A stretch of DNA of 28,465 nucleotides from positions 1-28,465 of IMG/VR virus record IMGVR_UViG_3300043395_001552. The stretch is one strand, 5' to 3'. Each line of letters begins with the position of its first letter. Position 1 is the stretch's first letter. Source of the stretch: a virus. The notes below the pieces were generated by a model. The model did not search any database, had not been told where the DNA came from, and saw only the letters and a program-made list of their open reading frames with translations. This document shows positions 1 through 6,807 of the stretch, one piece after another. The translations under genes and the position numbers were made by a program.

Positions 1-36
1 TAGTTAGTATGGATTTCTTCGTCATCGGATATTTAG

Positions 37-471
37 TTATAGTCCGAGGTGGTCTTCCGTTATTATTTTGAACTCCCAACCTCTGTCCAAACAATATTCA
101 TTTGCGGCTTTCCATTTTGCTTGATTGACACCCCATGTTGCAACTTCAGTGATGTATCTTTTTGTTGCTCGCTTTTGTGGAGCTGGTGCTTGAGTTTGTT
201 TCTTTGGTTTGACCTCAAGCATCATAGTTTTCAGTTGACCGTTTCTATTTCTAACTTTGACTAGGAAATCTGGAAAATATCGGTGCCAACGACCATCAAC
301 AGGAGAAATATAGGGAATAGTTAATTCTTCAGAAGCCCACGATAAAATATCTGGATTTTTGTCGAGCCAATTCATCACTCGGCATTCCCATGATGAGCGA
401 TAAATGATATTTCTATAATCTCCAATGTATTTCTTTGGATTTGTTGGTCGGAACTTTCCTGAATATGCCAT
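37..471 (-). CDS. 4: Head completion protein gp4 (T4 gp50/65-like, nuclease fold)
   Basis: The 144-residue protein opens with MAYSGKF and carries YRSSWE near residues 24-29, both hallmarks of the T4 gp4 family (T4 gp4 is about 150 residues). In T4, gp4 acts after DNA packaging, when the filled head is made ready for tail joining. Acidic and basic positions typical of a PD-(D/E)xK nuclease core are visible: E29, D68 in YFPDF, and E86 with K88 in LEVKPK. The family is usually discussed as having an endonuclease-like fold; whether it cuts DNA here is inference. It is the only gene on the minus strand and is divergent from the tube-cap gene at 505, whereas T4 has gene 4 on the same strand as 53 and 5. 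No strong Shine-Dalgarno sequence precedes its ATG. Assignment is confident from sequence pattern and from its place beside gp53. Confidence 0.93.
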   Translation of the reverse strand: MAYSGKFRPTNPKKYIGDYRNIIYRSSWECRVMNWLDKNPDILSWASEELTIPYISPVDGRWHRYFPDFLVKVRNRNGQLKTMMLEVKPKKQTQAPAPQKRATKRYITEVATWGVNQAKWKAANEYCLDRGWEFKIITEDHLGL

Positions 472-476
472 AAATA
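469..476 (+). promoter_or_regulatory. T4-type late promoter -10 box (CATAAATA)
   Basis: CATAAATA matches the T4 late consensus TATAAATA at 7 of 8 bases. Its first three bases are the complement of the start codon of the divergent gp4 gene. Transcription would be expected to begin around 482, giving a leader of about 23 bases before the ATG at 505. No -35 box is expected for this promoter class. The same octamer recurs in gaps at 26703 and 27837, which supports it being real. Confidence 0.65.
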
Positions 477-504
477 CTATATATCAATCTTTCTAAACAC
501 AACA

Positions 505-1560
505 ATGGCAATAATTTCAATACCAACATCAATCAGTGGTCTGAATATACCTGGATCCATCTTTGGTGGTCCACTGTCCGATTTATATGACGATGGCGGT
601 TCATTCTACTATCAATACCCAAGAGATTTGGGTAGTTCCACTAAAGCACACTCTGTTGAATTTTCTTTCCTTGAAGTCCAAGAAATGACAATGGAAGACT
701 TACAAGGTTTTGCACAAGATGCTGTTGATATTGTGGGTAATCAAATTGATGAGTTTACTGGTTCATTTGGGGAAGGTAGTGCAAATGAATGGTGGAATTC
801 TTTAACAACATCACTAAATGGTTTTGCAGAAGAAACAAACAAATTTTTGGACGGTGGCTTTAAAAATGCTGCTAGCAGCATTGTAGGTGGTATATTCAAA
901 AGTGCTAACATGTTGGCCGGTGGTTATGAATATCTTGGTGAAAAAATGTCGGAACCTAGAGTAAACCAGGTGGGTGTTGTTGGATTGTATATGCCTGAAA
1001 ATTTCAGTTTGTCAACTAGTGTTGATTATGATTCCAATTCAACACTAGCTGCAGCTATGGGAGCACTACCAATTTTGGGTTCAGTCATTAAAGCGGGAAC
1101 AAATGTGGCTGAAGGTGGTGGAAATGATGCAATGAAGTTGATGTTAAACAGAGCAGGTTATGTTTTCAACCCCAATCGTCAAATTTTGTTCCAAGGTGTT
1201 GAGTTTAGAGATTTTGAAATGGCGTTCACATTCACACCATATTCTGCCGGTGAACAACAACAAGTTAAAAATATCATCGAAAAATTCAGAATGTATGCTT
1301 CTCCAAAGAAAAACACACAAATTGGAACAAACATGTTTTGGGTTCCTCCTGCTTTGTTTGAGATTAAATTTAAACAAGGTGGACAAGAAAATGAGAATCT
1401 GCCGAAATTAAAGAGATGTGTTATTGAGTCTGTTGATGTTAACTACACACCAAATGGATGGACAACTTTTGCTGATGGTGCACCGGTTCAAACAACCATG
1501 AACATAAAGTTCAAAGAAATTGCTCTAATTGGCAGAGATGATATCAAAGAAGGTTACTAA
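505..1560 (+). CDS. 48: Baseplate tail tube cap (gp48-like)
   Basis: This 351-residue protein resembles T4 gp48 in length (T4 about 364) and in its C-terminal pattern: an IESVDVNYTPNGW segment near residue 315, a short loop, then a strand ending FKEIALIGR. T4 gp48 has the related order ...SIRFDKTPNG...MREIITLNR. In T4, gp48 sits on the hub and, with gp54, starts tail tube polymerisation. The middle (residues about 60-150) is acidic and helical; the C-terminal half is beta-rich, as expected for tube-like domains. It follows a late promoter box but has no clear Shine-Dalgarno sequence. Only two bases separate it from the next gene. gp54 is the main alternative; the C-terminal pattern and position beside gp53 favour gp48. 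Confidence 0.75.
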   Translation: MAIISIPTSISGLNIPGSIFGGPLSDLYDDGGSFYYQYPRDLGSSTKAHSVEFSFLEVQEMTMEDLQGFAQDAVDIVGNQIDEFTGSFGEGSANEWWNSLTTSLNGFAEETNKFLDGGFKNAASSIVGGIFKSANMLAGGYEYLGEKMSEPRVNQVGVVGLYMPENFSLSTSVDYDSNSTLAAAMGALPILGSVIKAGTNVAEGGGNDAMKLMLNRAGYVFNPNRQILFQGVEFRDFEMAFTFTPYSAGEQQQVKNIIEKFRMYASPKKNTQIGTNMFWVPPALFEIKFKQGGQENENLPKLKRCVIESVDVNYTPNGWTTFADGAPVQTTMNIKFKEIALIGRDDIKEGY

Positions 1561-1562
1561 AA

Positions 1563-2159
1563 ATGAAATATTTTAACACCTTACCTAAAATTTCATATGT
1601 TGATAAAAATGGTGTATCAACATATTACACAAATTTATTGTCACGAGCTAGTCTCATACCAAGCACACTAACTAATGTGTTATCTTTTTATGAATATTCT
1701 ATACAAGATGAGGACACACCAGAAATTATTGCACACAAATATTATGGTAGTGTGGATCGTTTCTGGATGGTATTGTATGCAAATCAAATTAATGACCCAC
1801 AATGGGATTGGCCTTTGAGTGGAAGAAAATTTGAAAAGTATGTTAAAGCTAAGTATGGAAACACATTGGATGATTTACACCATTATGAAATGGTTATAAC
1901 AAAATCAATTGAAGGTTCTTTAAGTGAAACCACAACTGAAAAACATGTGATATCAGAAGAAGATTATAATGCGCTTGTTCCTCAGGAAACACATACATAT
2001 ACACTTCCAGAAGAAGTTGTGACAATAACAACAACAAAACAGGAAGTTTCTAATTATGAATATGAAATTTTAGAAAATGAGAAGAAAAGAAATATAAAGT
2101 TGTTGAACAAAGATTATGCAACACAATTAGAAAAAGAATTTATGAAATTGATGAAATAA
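1563..2159 (+). CDS. 53: Baseplate wedge protein gp53
   Basis: The 198-residue length is close to T4 gp53 (196). Residues about 51-86 hold the family signature: DTPEIIAHKYYGS, then DRFWMVLYANQ, then DPQWDWPLS. This LysM-like segment is typical of gp53, which in T4 joins the wedge last and is needed for wedges to assemble around the hub. Residues about 110-170 are rich in Glu, Thr and Val and look like a lineage-specific extension. The gene starts two bases after gp48 and ends one base before the hub gene, so the three are probably translated from one message. Confidence 0.9.
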   Translation: MKYFNTLPKISYVDKNGVSTYYTNLLSRASLIPSTLTNVLSFYEYSIQDEDTPEIIAHKYYGSVDRFWMVLYANQINDPQWDWPLSGRKFEKYVKAKYGNTLDDLHHYEMVITKSIEGSLSETTTEKHVISEEDYNALVPQETHTYTLPEEVVTITTTKQEVSNYEYEILENEKKRNIKLLNKDYATQLEKEFMKLMK

Positions 2160-2160
2160 A

Positions 2161-3456
2161 ATGGCTATATTTGCACAAGATTTTGATTTAGAAGCGGTAG
2201 ATATTATTGCCGACAACGGAGAAGCATTCAAGATTAAATATCTTGTTGTTGAACTCAATTTTTTTGAGGACATTTTTTCATTTTCATGTTCTGGTAATGT
2301 TGTTATTAAAGATGCTATCGGTATCATCGAAAAATTGAAGCTTGATGGTTCAGAAATTATACAAATAACATATGGCAAAACAAAAGATTCCGCCAAGGTC
2401 GAAAGAAAATTCAGACTGTATAAGGTTGGTAACAGAACTCCAGTGGGAAACAAATTTGTAGAAAATTACACATTACATTTCACATCTGAAGAATTGTTTT
2501 TGTCGGAACAATTAAAAATATCAAAATCTTTTTCTGGTATGACAATATCGGAAATGATTTACAAAATAATGGGTGATAGCTTTGAAAACAACGGTTTAAA
2601 TGCGGATAGAGACAGAATAAAAATACAACCATCATATGGATTGTATGATATGTTGGTTCCAAAATTAAAACCTTTTGAAGCTATAAGTTGGTTATCAAAC
2701 TATGCGATACCTGAAGAAGGTGCTGGTGCTGACATGGTTTTCTTTGAAAACAAGAACGGTTTTTATTTTGCATCAATTCGTTCTTTGTTTAATAATAATC
2801 CTGTAACCACATACAAATACCAACCATCAGACTTCAATGAATCAAAACTTGAAAATTTATACACAATACTGAATTATGAATTTGTAAAAACATATGATTC
2901 ATTGGAAGCAACAAAAGCGGGATTGTTTGCGAATAGATTGATTTCTATTGATCCATTGTCGAGAACAAAAACGGTAACAGACTTTAACAAAGGTGCATTA
3001 CCAGGATATCCATCATACGGAACCTCTCAAAACAGATTTGGAAAATATTCCGAGGAAATGTATGAAAGTAATCTGAAGTTGGTGTTTACGAATTCTTCTC
3101 AGGTAAATGAACAATATATAAACCAAAGTCCAGGAAGTATTGCAAAAAACATTCGTATCGAAACATTTGTGCCACACAGAACAGCACAAATCGGTTTAGC
3201 TAACTATACAGTTATGAAAGCCATAGTTCCAGGAAATAGTAATTTGGTTGCTGGACAAACATTGGACATAAATTTGAACTCTATTAGTTCAAAAGGTTCA
3301 AATGATGTGACAGAGGACACATTCTATTCTGGTAAATATCTAATTACTGCTGTCAGACACATAATACAAACACAAGGTGTGTATCAAACTGTTTTGGAAT
3401 TGGCCAAAGATACTGCTTCTATGGACAATTATTCAAGTCAAGCGTTTGCAATATAA
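2161..3456 (+). CDS. 27: Baseplate hub protein, gp27-like
   Basis: This 431-residue protein is probably the hub ring on which the spike is mounted (T4 gp27 is 391 residues). The N-terminus is beta-rich, and the C-terminal part shows a pattern common to phage hub proteins: PGNSNLVAGQTLDI near residue 360, then YSGKYLITAVRHII, then YQTVLELAKD near residue 415. In gpD/gp44/gp27-type hubs these strands belong to the tube-like domains facing the tail tube. The gene lies directly before the OB-fold spike gene, so hub and spike are encoded side by side. In T4, gene 27 is in a separate cluster. Sequence similarity to T4 gp27 itself is not obvious by eye, so the name rests on pattern and context. Confidence 0.7.
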   Translation: MAIFAQDFDLEAVDIIADNGEAFKIKYLVVELNFFEDIFSFSCSGNVVIKDAIGIIEKLKLDGSEIIQITYGKTKDSAKVERKFRLYKVGNRTPVGNKFVENYTLHFTSEELFLSEQLKISKSFSGMTISEMIYKIMGDSFENNGLNADRDRIKIQPSYGLYDMLVPKLKPFEAISWLSNYAIPEEGAGADMVFFENKNGFYFASIRSLFNNNPVTTYKYQPSDFNESKLENLYTILNYEFVKTYDSLEATKAGLFANRLISIDPLSRTKTVTDFNKGALPGYPSYGTSQNRFGKYSEEMYESNLKLVFTNSSQVNEQYINQSPGSIAKNIRIETFVPHRTAQIGLANYTVMKAIVPGNSNLVAGQTLDINLNSISSKGSNDVTEDTFYSGKYLITAVRHIIQTQGVYQTVLELAKDTASMDNYSSQAFAI

Positions 3457-3468
3457 TGAGAGAAATAA

Positions 3469-3798
3469 ATGGAAAAATTTTTAGGAAAAGACGGTTTTAT
3501 ATGGTGGGTCGGAGTAAATGAATTTAGAGGTGATCCTCTAGGCCTTGGTAGATGCAAGGTCAGAATTTTTGGATGGCACACCGACAATATGTCCGAACTA
3601 CCAACAGATAAGTTACCGTGGGCATTACCAATGTATCCGGTTAACAATTCTAAATCTTTTTCAGCACCTATGTTGGGTGAATGGATTGTTGGATTCTTTT
3701 TAGATGGAGAAGCAGGTCAAGCACCAGTAATGATGGGTGTTTTACCGGGAATACAAAGAGATCCACAAGAAGTTAATAAAAATCAGGAGTATTATTAA
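3469..3798 (+). CDS. 5: Spike OB-fold protein (gp5 N-terminal domain as a separate gene)
   Basis: The 109 residues correspond to the N-terminal OB-fold domain of T4 gp5, which plugs into the gp27 hub. The visible pattern is WWVGVNEFRGDPLGLGRCKV at residues 12-31, followed by an RIFGWHT strand, then PWALPMYPV near 50-58 and a long strand EWIVGFFLDG near 71-80 with VMMGVLPG near 87-94; the last part is typical of gp5/VgrG/gpV OB folds. The protein ends there, whereas T4 gp5 continues into lysozyme and beta-helix. Its stop codon shares one base with the ATG of the next gene (TAATG), so translation is probably coupled. A GAGA just upstream is only a weak ribosome site. Confidence 0.85.
   Translation: MEKFLGKDGFIWWVGVNEFRGDPLGLGRCKVRIFGWHTDNMSELPTDKLPWALPMYPVNNSKSFSAPMLGEWIVGFFLDGEAGQAPVMMGVLPGIQRDPQEVNKNQEYY
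3785..3789 (+). promoter_or_regulatory. Shine-Dalgarno AGGAG inside the OB-fold gene
   Basis: AGGAG lies eight bases before the ATG at 3798 and inside the 3' end of the OB-fold gene. It fixes the start of the helical protein and shows that this protein is made separately, not as a read-through fusion with the OB domain. Confidence 0.6.
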
Positions 3799-4637
3799 TG
3801 GCTTATGATTGGTCACAAGAACCCGCAGAACCTCAAGCAACGGATGTTCCTGTTGTAATTGGAAATCAAAATTTAACACCACCGCCAGGCGCAGAAAATG
3901 ATGGTCGTGTTGTAGGAACACCAACAATACCAGCAAGTGCAAGAGGTGTTGTAATCAATACCAGCAGAGGTAATAACAATAGAAAACTAACACATGTTTG
4001 TAGTTTTATTGATGAAATGCAAAAAAACATCTATTTGAAAAAATTTATCAAAGCAACTGCACAAGCTATCAGAGATGGTATTCGTTATGTAATGAAAACT
4101 TTGGGTTTCGCTGATAGAACTGGTGTTTTTGCATGGATTACAGCAAAACTTAAAGAAGCAGTTAGATGGTTGAAACAGGTTCAAAAGTTTTTAAAGGATG
4201 TAATCAATTTCGAAAGATATGTTTTAGCATACATAACCAAAATCAGAGCATTCATCACATGGATTCGTTCACTACCAGCAAGATTCATGGCACTATTAGC
4301 ACAATGTTTGACCAAATTTCTTAAATTGGTTGGTAGCGTTTTAACAGATTTCTTTAAAGAATTAACAGCTGGGCCAGACAACGGTTTTGGTGCTTTAATT
4401 TCAGAAACAAAAAATCTAATATCAAATACAGTGACAACTGTTAAATTGGCAACAACCGCAGCTGCTGGTGCAGTAACAATTGCGGGTATGGCAACCACAG
4501 GTTTGATGGTGCCAGCATCGGCCGCAGATTTAAAAGCTGCAAATAAAACGATTGCTGCATATGAAGCTTCATTGCCATCAAATGCTTCGGTTGCTGCAAG
4601 TATTGCTCCTTCACCACAGAAAAAATCGAAACCTTAA
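3798..4637 (+). CDS. Basic helical protein in the lysozyme position of the split spike
   Basis: I do not recognise this 279-residue protein. Residues 1-60 are Pro/Gly/Asn-rich and probably extended. Residues about 66-190 look almost wholly helical, with spaced Trp, Phe, Lys and Arg residues (AVRWLKQVQKFLKDV near 121-135, TWIRSLPARFMALLAQ near 154-169), giving basic amphipathic helices. Residues 217-243 are an uncharged Ala/Thr/Gly/Val-rich stretch that could sit in a membrane. The C-terminus is Ala/Ser-rich and ends in a Lys cluster. It lies between the OB gene and the needle gene, exactly where T4 gp5 carries its lysozyme domain, but shows no lysozyme catalytic pattern. It may be a structural or membrane-active hub part, a tape-measure-like factor, or a chaperone; none of these is proven. 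Confidence 0.8.
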   Translation: MAYDWSQEPAEPQATDVPVVIGNQNLTPPPGAENDGRVVGTPTIPASARGVVINTSRGNNNRKLTHVCSFIDEMQKNIYLKKFIKATAQAIRDGIRYVMKTLGFADRTGVFAWITAKLKEAVRWLKQVQKFLKDVINFERYVLAYITKIRAFITWIRSLPARFMALLAQCLTKFLKLVGSVLTDFFKELTAGPDNGFGALISETKNLISNTVTTVKLATTAAAGAVTIAGMATTGLMVPASAADLKAANKTIAAYEASLPSNASVAASIAPSPQKKSKP

Positions 4638-4639
4638 TT

Positions 4640-5515
4640 ATGTCAGACGATACCTCTATTCAATCACCACCAGGTGATAATACTTGGACAGAACCAGAAT
4701 CTGCGGCCAATACATATTATCAACCTGTATATCCTTACAATAATGTGACACAAACAGAAGCTGGTCACAAGTTTGAGATGGACGACACACCTACTAGAGA
4801 ACGTGTTTGTTTATCACACAGAACAGGAACATTCATTGAAATGCATCCAAATGGTGATGAAGTCCATAAGGTCTATGGTAATGGTTTCACAATCATAGTT
4901 TCAAACAACAATGTTTTGATTGGTGGTGATTGTAATATCACGGTTAATGGAAATTGTAATTTGGAAGTCTTAAAGGATTACAACATTCAAGTTGGTGGAA
5001 ATTACAATTTACAGGTCAAAGGTGAAACAAATATTAGAGGAATTGGTGAAATAGACATTTTGGGTGATAGTGATGTTAGAGTTACAGCCGATGAAAATTT
5101 TGGTGGTTCACTCTATATTGGCGCAGCCGACCACATTTCTATTGCATCAGATTTAAATGTTGGTGGTTCAATCCATGCTGATACAATTCATGCAGAATCC
5201 AGAGTAACTGCTGGTAGTGGTGTCTTTGCTGGTGATGCAGGATTCACAACTTCTGGTGGAGTTTCTGCTGGATTCCCAACACCAATGTCACCGGTTGCAG
5301 TTCCGGGGCAGATTAATGCTGTCGGAACAATTAATGCTGTTGTTTCAGTAAATGCGCCTTTGTGTAATTTTAGTTTAGCAAAACTTGGTATTATGGATGC
5401 GGTTTTGATGGCAGACCAAGTTAATTCACAAATCTTTAATACACATTTTCATGGAAACGGAAATATGGGTTCACCAACAACGAACCCAATATCACCTCCG
5501 TTTGTGGGTTTATAA
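4640..5515 (+). CDS. Spike needle: beta-helical protein (gp5 C-terminal-like) with HxH tip motif
   Basis: This 291-residue protein is probably the membrane-piercing needle. Residues about 60-85 (LSHRTGTFIEMHPNGDEVHK, then VYGNGFTI) match the start of gp5/VgrG-type needles. Residues about 88-150 are short repeats of V/I-x-x-G-N/D strands (VGGNYNLQVKG), as in the T4 gp5 beta-helix. Asn/Gly/Ala-rich strands continue to about 240. Near the C-terminus H269-F-H271 within NTHFHGNGNMG, followed by a Pro-rich tail, resembles the metal-binding tip of P2 gpV and VgrG spikes. There is no lysozyme domain. The ATG follows the previous stop by two bases with no clear Shine-Dalgarno, so coupling is likely. 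The product should trimerise below the OB-fold protein. Confidence 0.82.
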   Translation: MSDDTSIQSPPGDNTWTEPESAANTYYQPVYPYNNVTQTEAGHKFEMDDTPTRERVCLSHRTGTFIEMHPNGDEVHKVYGNGFTIIVSNNNVLIGGDCNITVNGNCNLEVLKDYNIQVGGNYNLQVKGETNIRGIGEIDILGDSDVRVTADENFGGSLYIGAADHISIASDLNVGGSIHADTIHAESRVTAGSGVFAGDAGFTTSGGVSAGFPTPMSPVAVPGQINAVGTINAVVSVNAPLCNFSLAKLGIMDAVLMADQVNSQIFNTHFHGNGNMGSPTTNPISPPFVGL

Positions 5516-5527
5516 TTAGGAGTTAAT

Positions 5528-6322
5528 ATGGTAGCAGTGGCAAACGCAGCAGGTATCTGGCATTCATTCGGATACAATTTTGATGATCCAAATGGATGTG
5601 TGCAGGAATTATCTTCCGCAACGAAAGAACATTTGGATTCTATACCACCATTCATTACTGAATGGATGGCAAAAGACATAAGAGAAAATGATTTTGATGG
5701 TTATTATCAAAATCCTGTTCAAAGTGTTACGATGAACATTTATAATACAGCAAATGCAATTTATATTGCAACAACTGGTGTAACGAATTTGGCTAATGTG
5801 CATACTTCAGCTGGTATACTCATGGGTAATGCACAAACATTCCTAACCCATACATCAAAACAATCTGGTTTAATAGAATATGATGGCAGTGACAATCTTA
5901 CACCATACTTACAACCTGCACTAAGTGCTGGAAGAACAGCGATGTATATAACAAACCAAACGGATGGTATAACAAACAATGCACCTATGTTGGGATGTTT
6001 CTCTTGTCTTTTAATTGAACCACAGTTGATATCCAACACAACCACATTAATTACATATTCAAATGACATTTCTGGTAGTATATACCTAGGTTCATCCACT
6101 CTAACCGGTTCAGAAATAACTGAAATCGACACACATATTAAAAATCTGAATAATTTTATGTCATACAGACTCAATTCAGATTTAAATTTTTATAGTAATA
6201 TCAAACGACTTATTGATGGTTATAATAAAACCAAAAAACTTAATGCAGTCGGTGAAACAGAATCGTATTTAATCAACAACCTCATCGGAACAGCTAAAGC
6301 GAAAGCGAGACTTAATTCCTAA
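5528..6322 (+). CDS. Unrecognised protein between spike and gp25
   Basis: The 264-residue product matches no family I recognise. It starts after a good AGGAG (5518-5522). The N-terminus has GIWHSFGYNFDDPNGC; residues about 60-110 are Asn/Thr/Ala-rich and probably helical. Residues about 135-165 hold MLGCFSCLLIEPQ, two Cys separated by two residues in a hydrophobic setting. The C-terminal 65 residues (about 200-264) are a Lys/Asn-rich helical region. No signal peptide or catalytic motif is evident. It is the last gene before a 91-base gap with a new promoter, so it ends the hub/spike unit; a hub, spike-tip or assembly role is a guess from position. Confidence 0.75.
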   Translation: MVAVANAAGIWHSFGYNFDDPNGCVQELSSATKEHLDSIPPFITEWMAKDIRENDFDGYYQNPVQSVTMNIYNTANAIYIATTGVTNLANVHTSAGILMGNAQTFLTHTSKQSGLIEYDGSDNLTPYLQPALSAGRTAMYITNQTDGITNNAPMLGCFSCLLIEPQLISNTTTLITYSNDISGSIYLGSSTLTGSEITEIDTHIKNLNNFMSYRLNSDLNFYSNIKRLIDGYNKTKKLNAVGETESYLINNLIGTAKAKARLNS

Positions 6323-6413
6323 AATTTCGAATTTTTGCGTTCCGGCCCAAGAATTTTTTGCCGCACGTCCAAAAGTCCAAAAAGCGAATCCACTCCTAGC
6401 GTATAAATAAAAC
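6323..6413 (+). other. Gap between the spike and wedge units
   Basis: This 91-base gap is the longest on the plus strand in the window and is locally richer in G and C than its flanks. It contains an A/T-only inverted repeat with a TCG loop (6321-6335), a tandem 8-base repeat gtccaaaa (6367-6382), and the TATAAATA box at 6402. The A/T hairpin is too weak to call a terminator firmly. No gene is visible in it. Confidence 0.5.
6402..6409 (+). promoter_or_regulatory. T4-type late promoter -10 box (exact TATAAATA)
   Basis: This is an exact match to the T4 late -10 consensus, located in a true gap. T4 late transcripts start roughly six bases past the box, so the mRNA would begin about 6415, at or just inside the gp25 ATG (6414). 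There is no Shine-Dalgarno sequence between box and ATG. Confidence 0.72.
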
Positions 6414-6806
6414 ATGGCAACCTTACAAAAACTCTACTCGGACATAGACTTCACACTAGCTAGAAAGCCGGTGGCTGGTGACATAGCTTTAAGTTATGAT
6501 AACCAAGCTGTCATTCGTTCTATTAGAAACATTTTACTGACTAAAAGATTTGAAAAACCTTGGAATCCAGGATTTGGAACCAATATAGATGCCCTTTTAT
6601 TTGAAAATATATCATACTTAGCTGCAGGGGCCTTGGAAAAAGAAATCTCAAATGCTATTGCTAACTATGAACCAAGGGTGAACCTTAAGCAAGTTGTTGT
6701 TAAACCAGTTGCTGATAAAAATGCATATAGCGTCACATTGACATTTTTTATATCAAATGCAACACAACCAACTACTGTAACAGTTTTTTTAGAGAGAAAC
6801 AGATAA
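6414..6806 (+). CDS. 25: Baseplate wedge protein gp25
   Basis: At 130 residues this matches T4 gp25 (132). The N-terminal QKLYSDID and the NYEPRVNL motif (EPR at residues 86-88) are diagnostic of the GPW_gp25 family, which is also the TssE family of type VI secretion. In T4, gp25 is part of the gp6-gp25-gp53 wedge core and links the baseplate to the sheath. The start is fixed by alignment with T4 gp25 (MANINKLYSDID), so the ATG only four bases after the TATAAATA box appears correct. gp6 follows after one base. Confidence is high. Confidence 0.95.
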   Translation: MATLQKLYSDIDFTLARKPVAGDIALSYDNQAVIRSIRNILLTKRFEKPWNPGFGTNIDALLFENISYLAAGALEKEISNAIANYEPRVNLKQVVVKPVADKNAYSVTLTFFISNATQPTTVTVFLERNR

Positions 6807-6807
6807 A

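Noticed and set aside
49-264. Plus-strand open frame of 71 codons opposite gp4
   Set aside because: It lies wholly antisense to the well-supported gp4 gene and has no family pattern or ribosome site.
5761-6174. Minus-strand open frame of 137 codons
   Set aside because: It is antisense to the 264-residue gene, which has a good ribosome site and fits the operon; the antisense product shows no recognisable pattern.
6321-6335. A/T-only hairpin after the 264-residue gene as a terminator
   Set aside because: The six-pair stem has no G:C pair and the following T run is short, so I did not call it a terminator.
6343-6363. CGGC...GCCG inverted repeat in the gap before gp25
   Set aside because: Only four pairs with a 13-base loop and no T tract after it; chance is likely.
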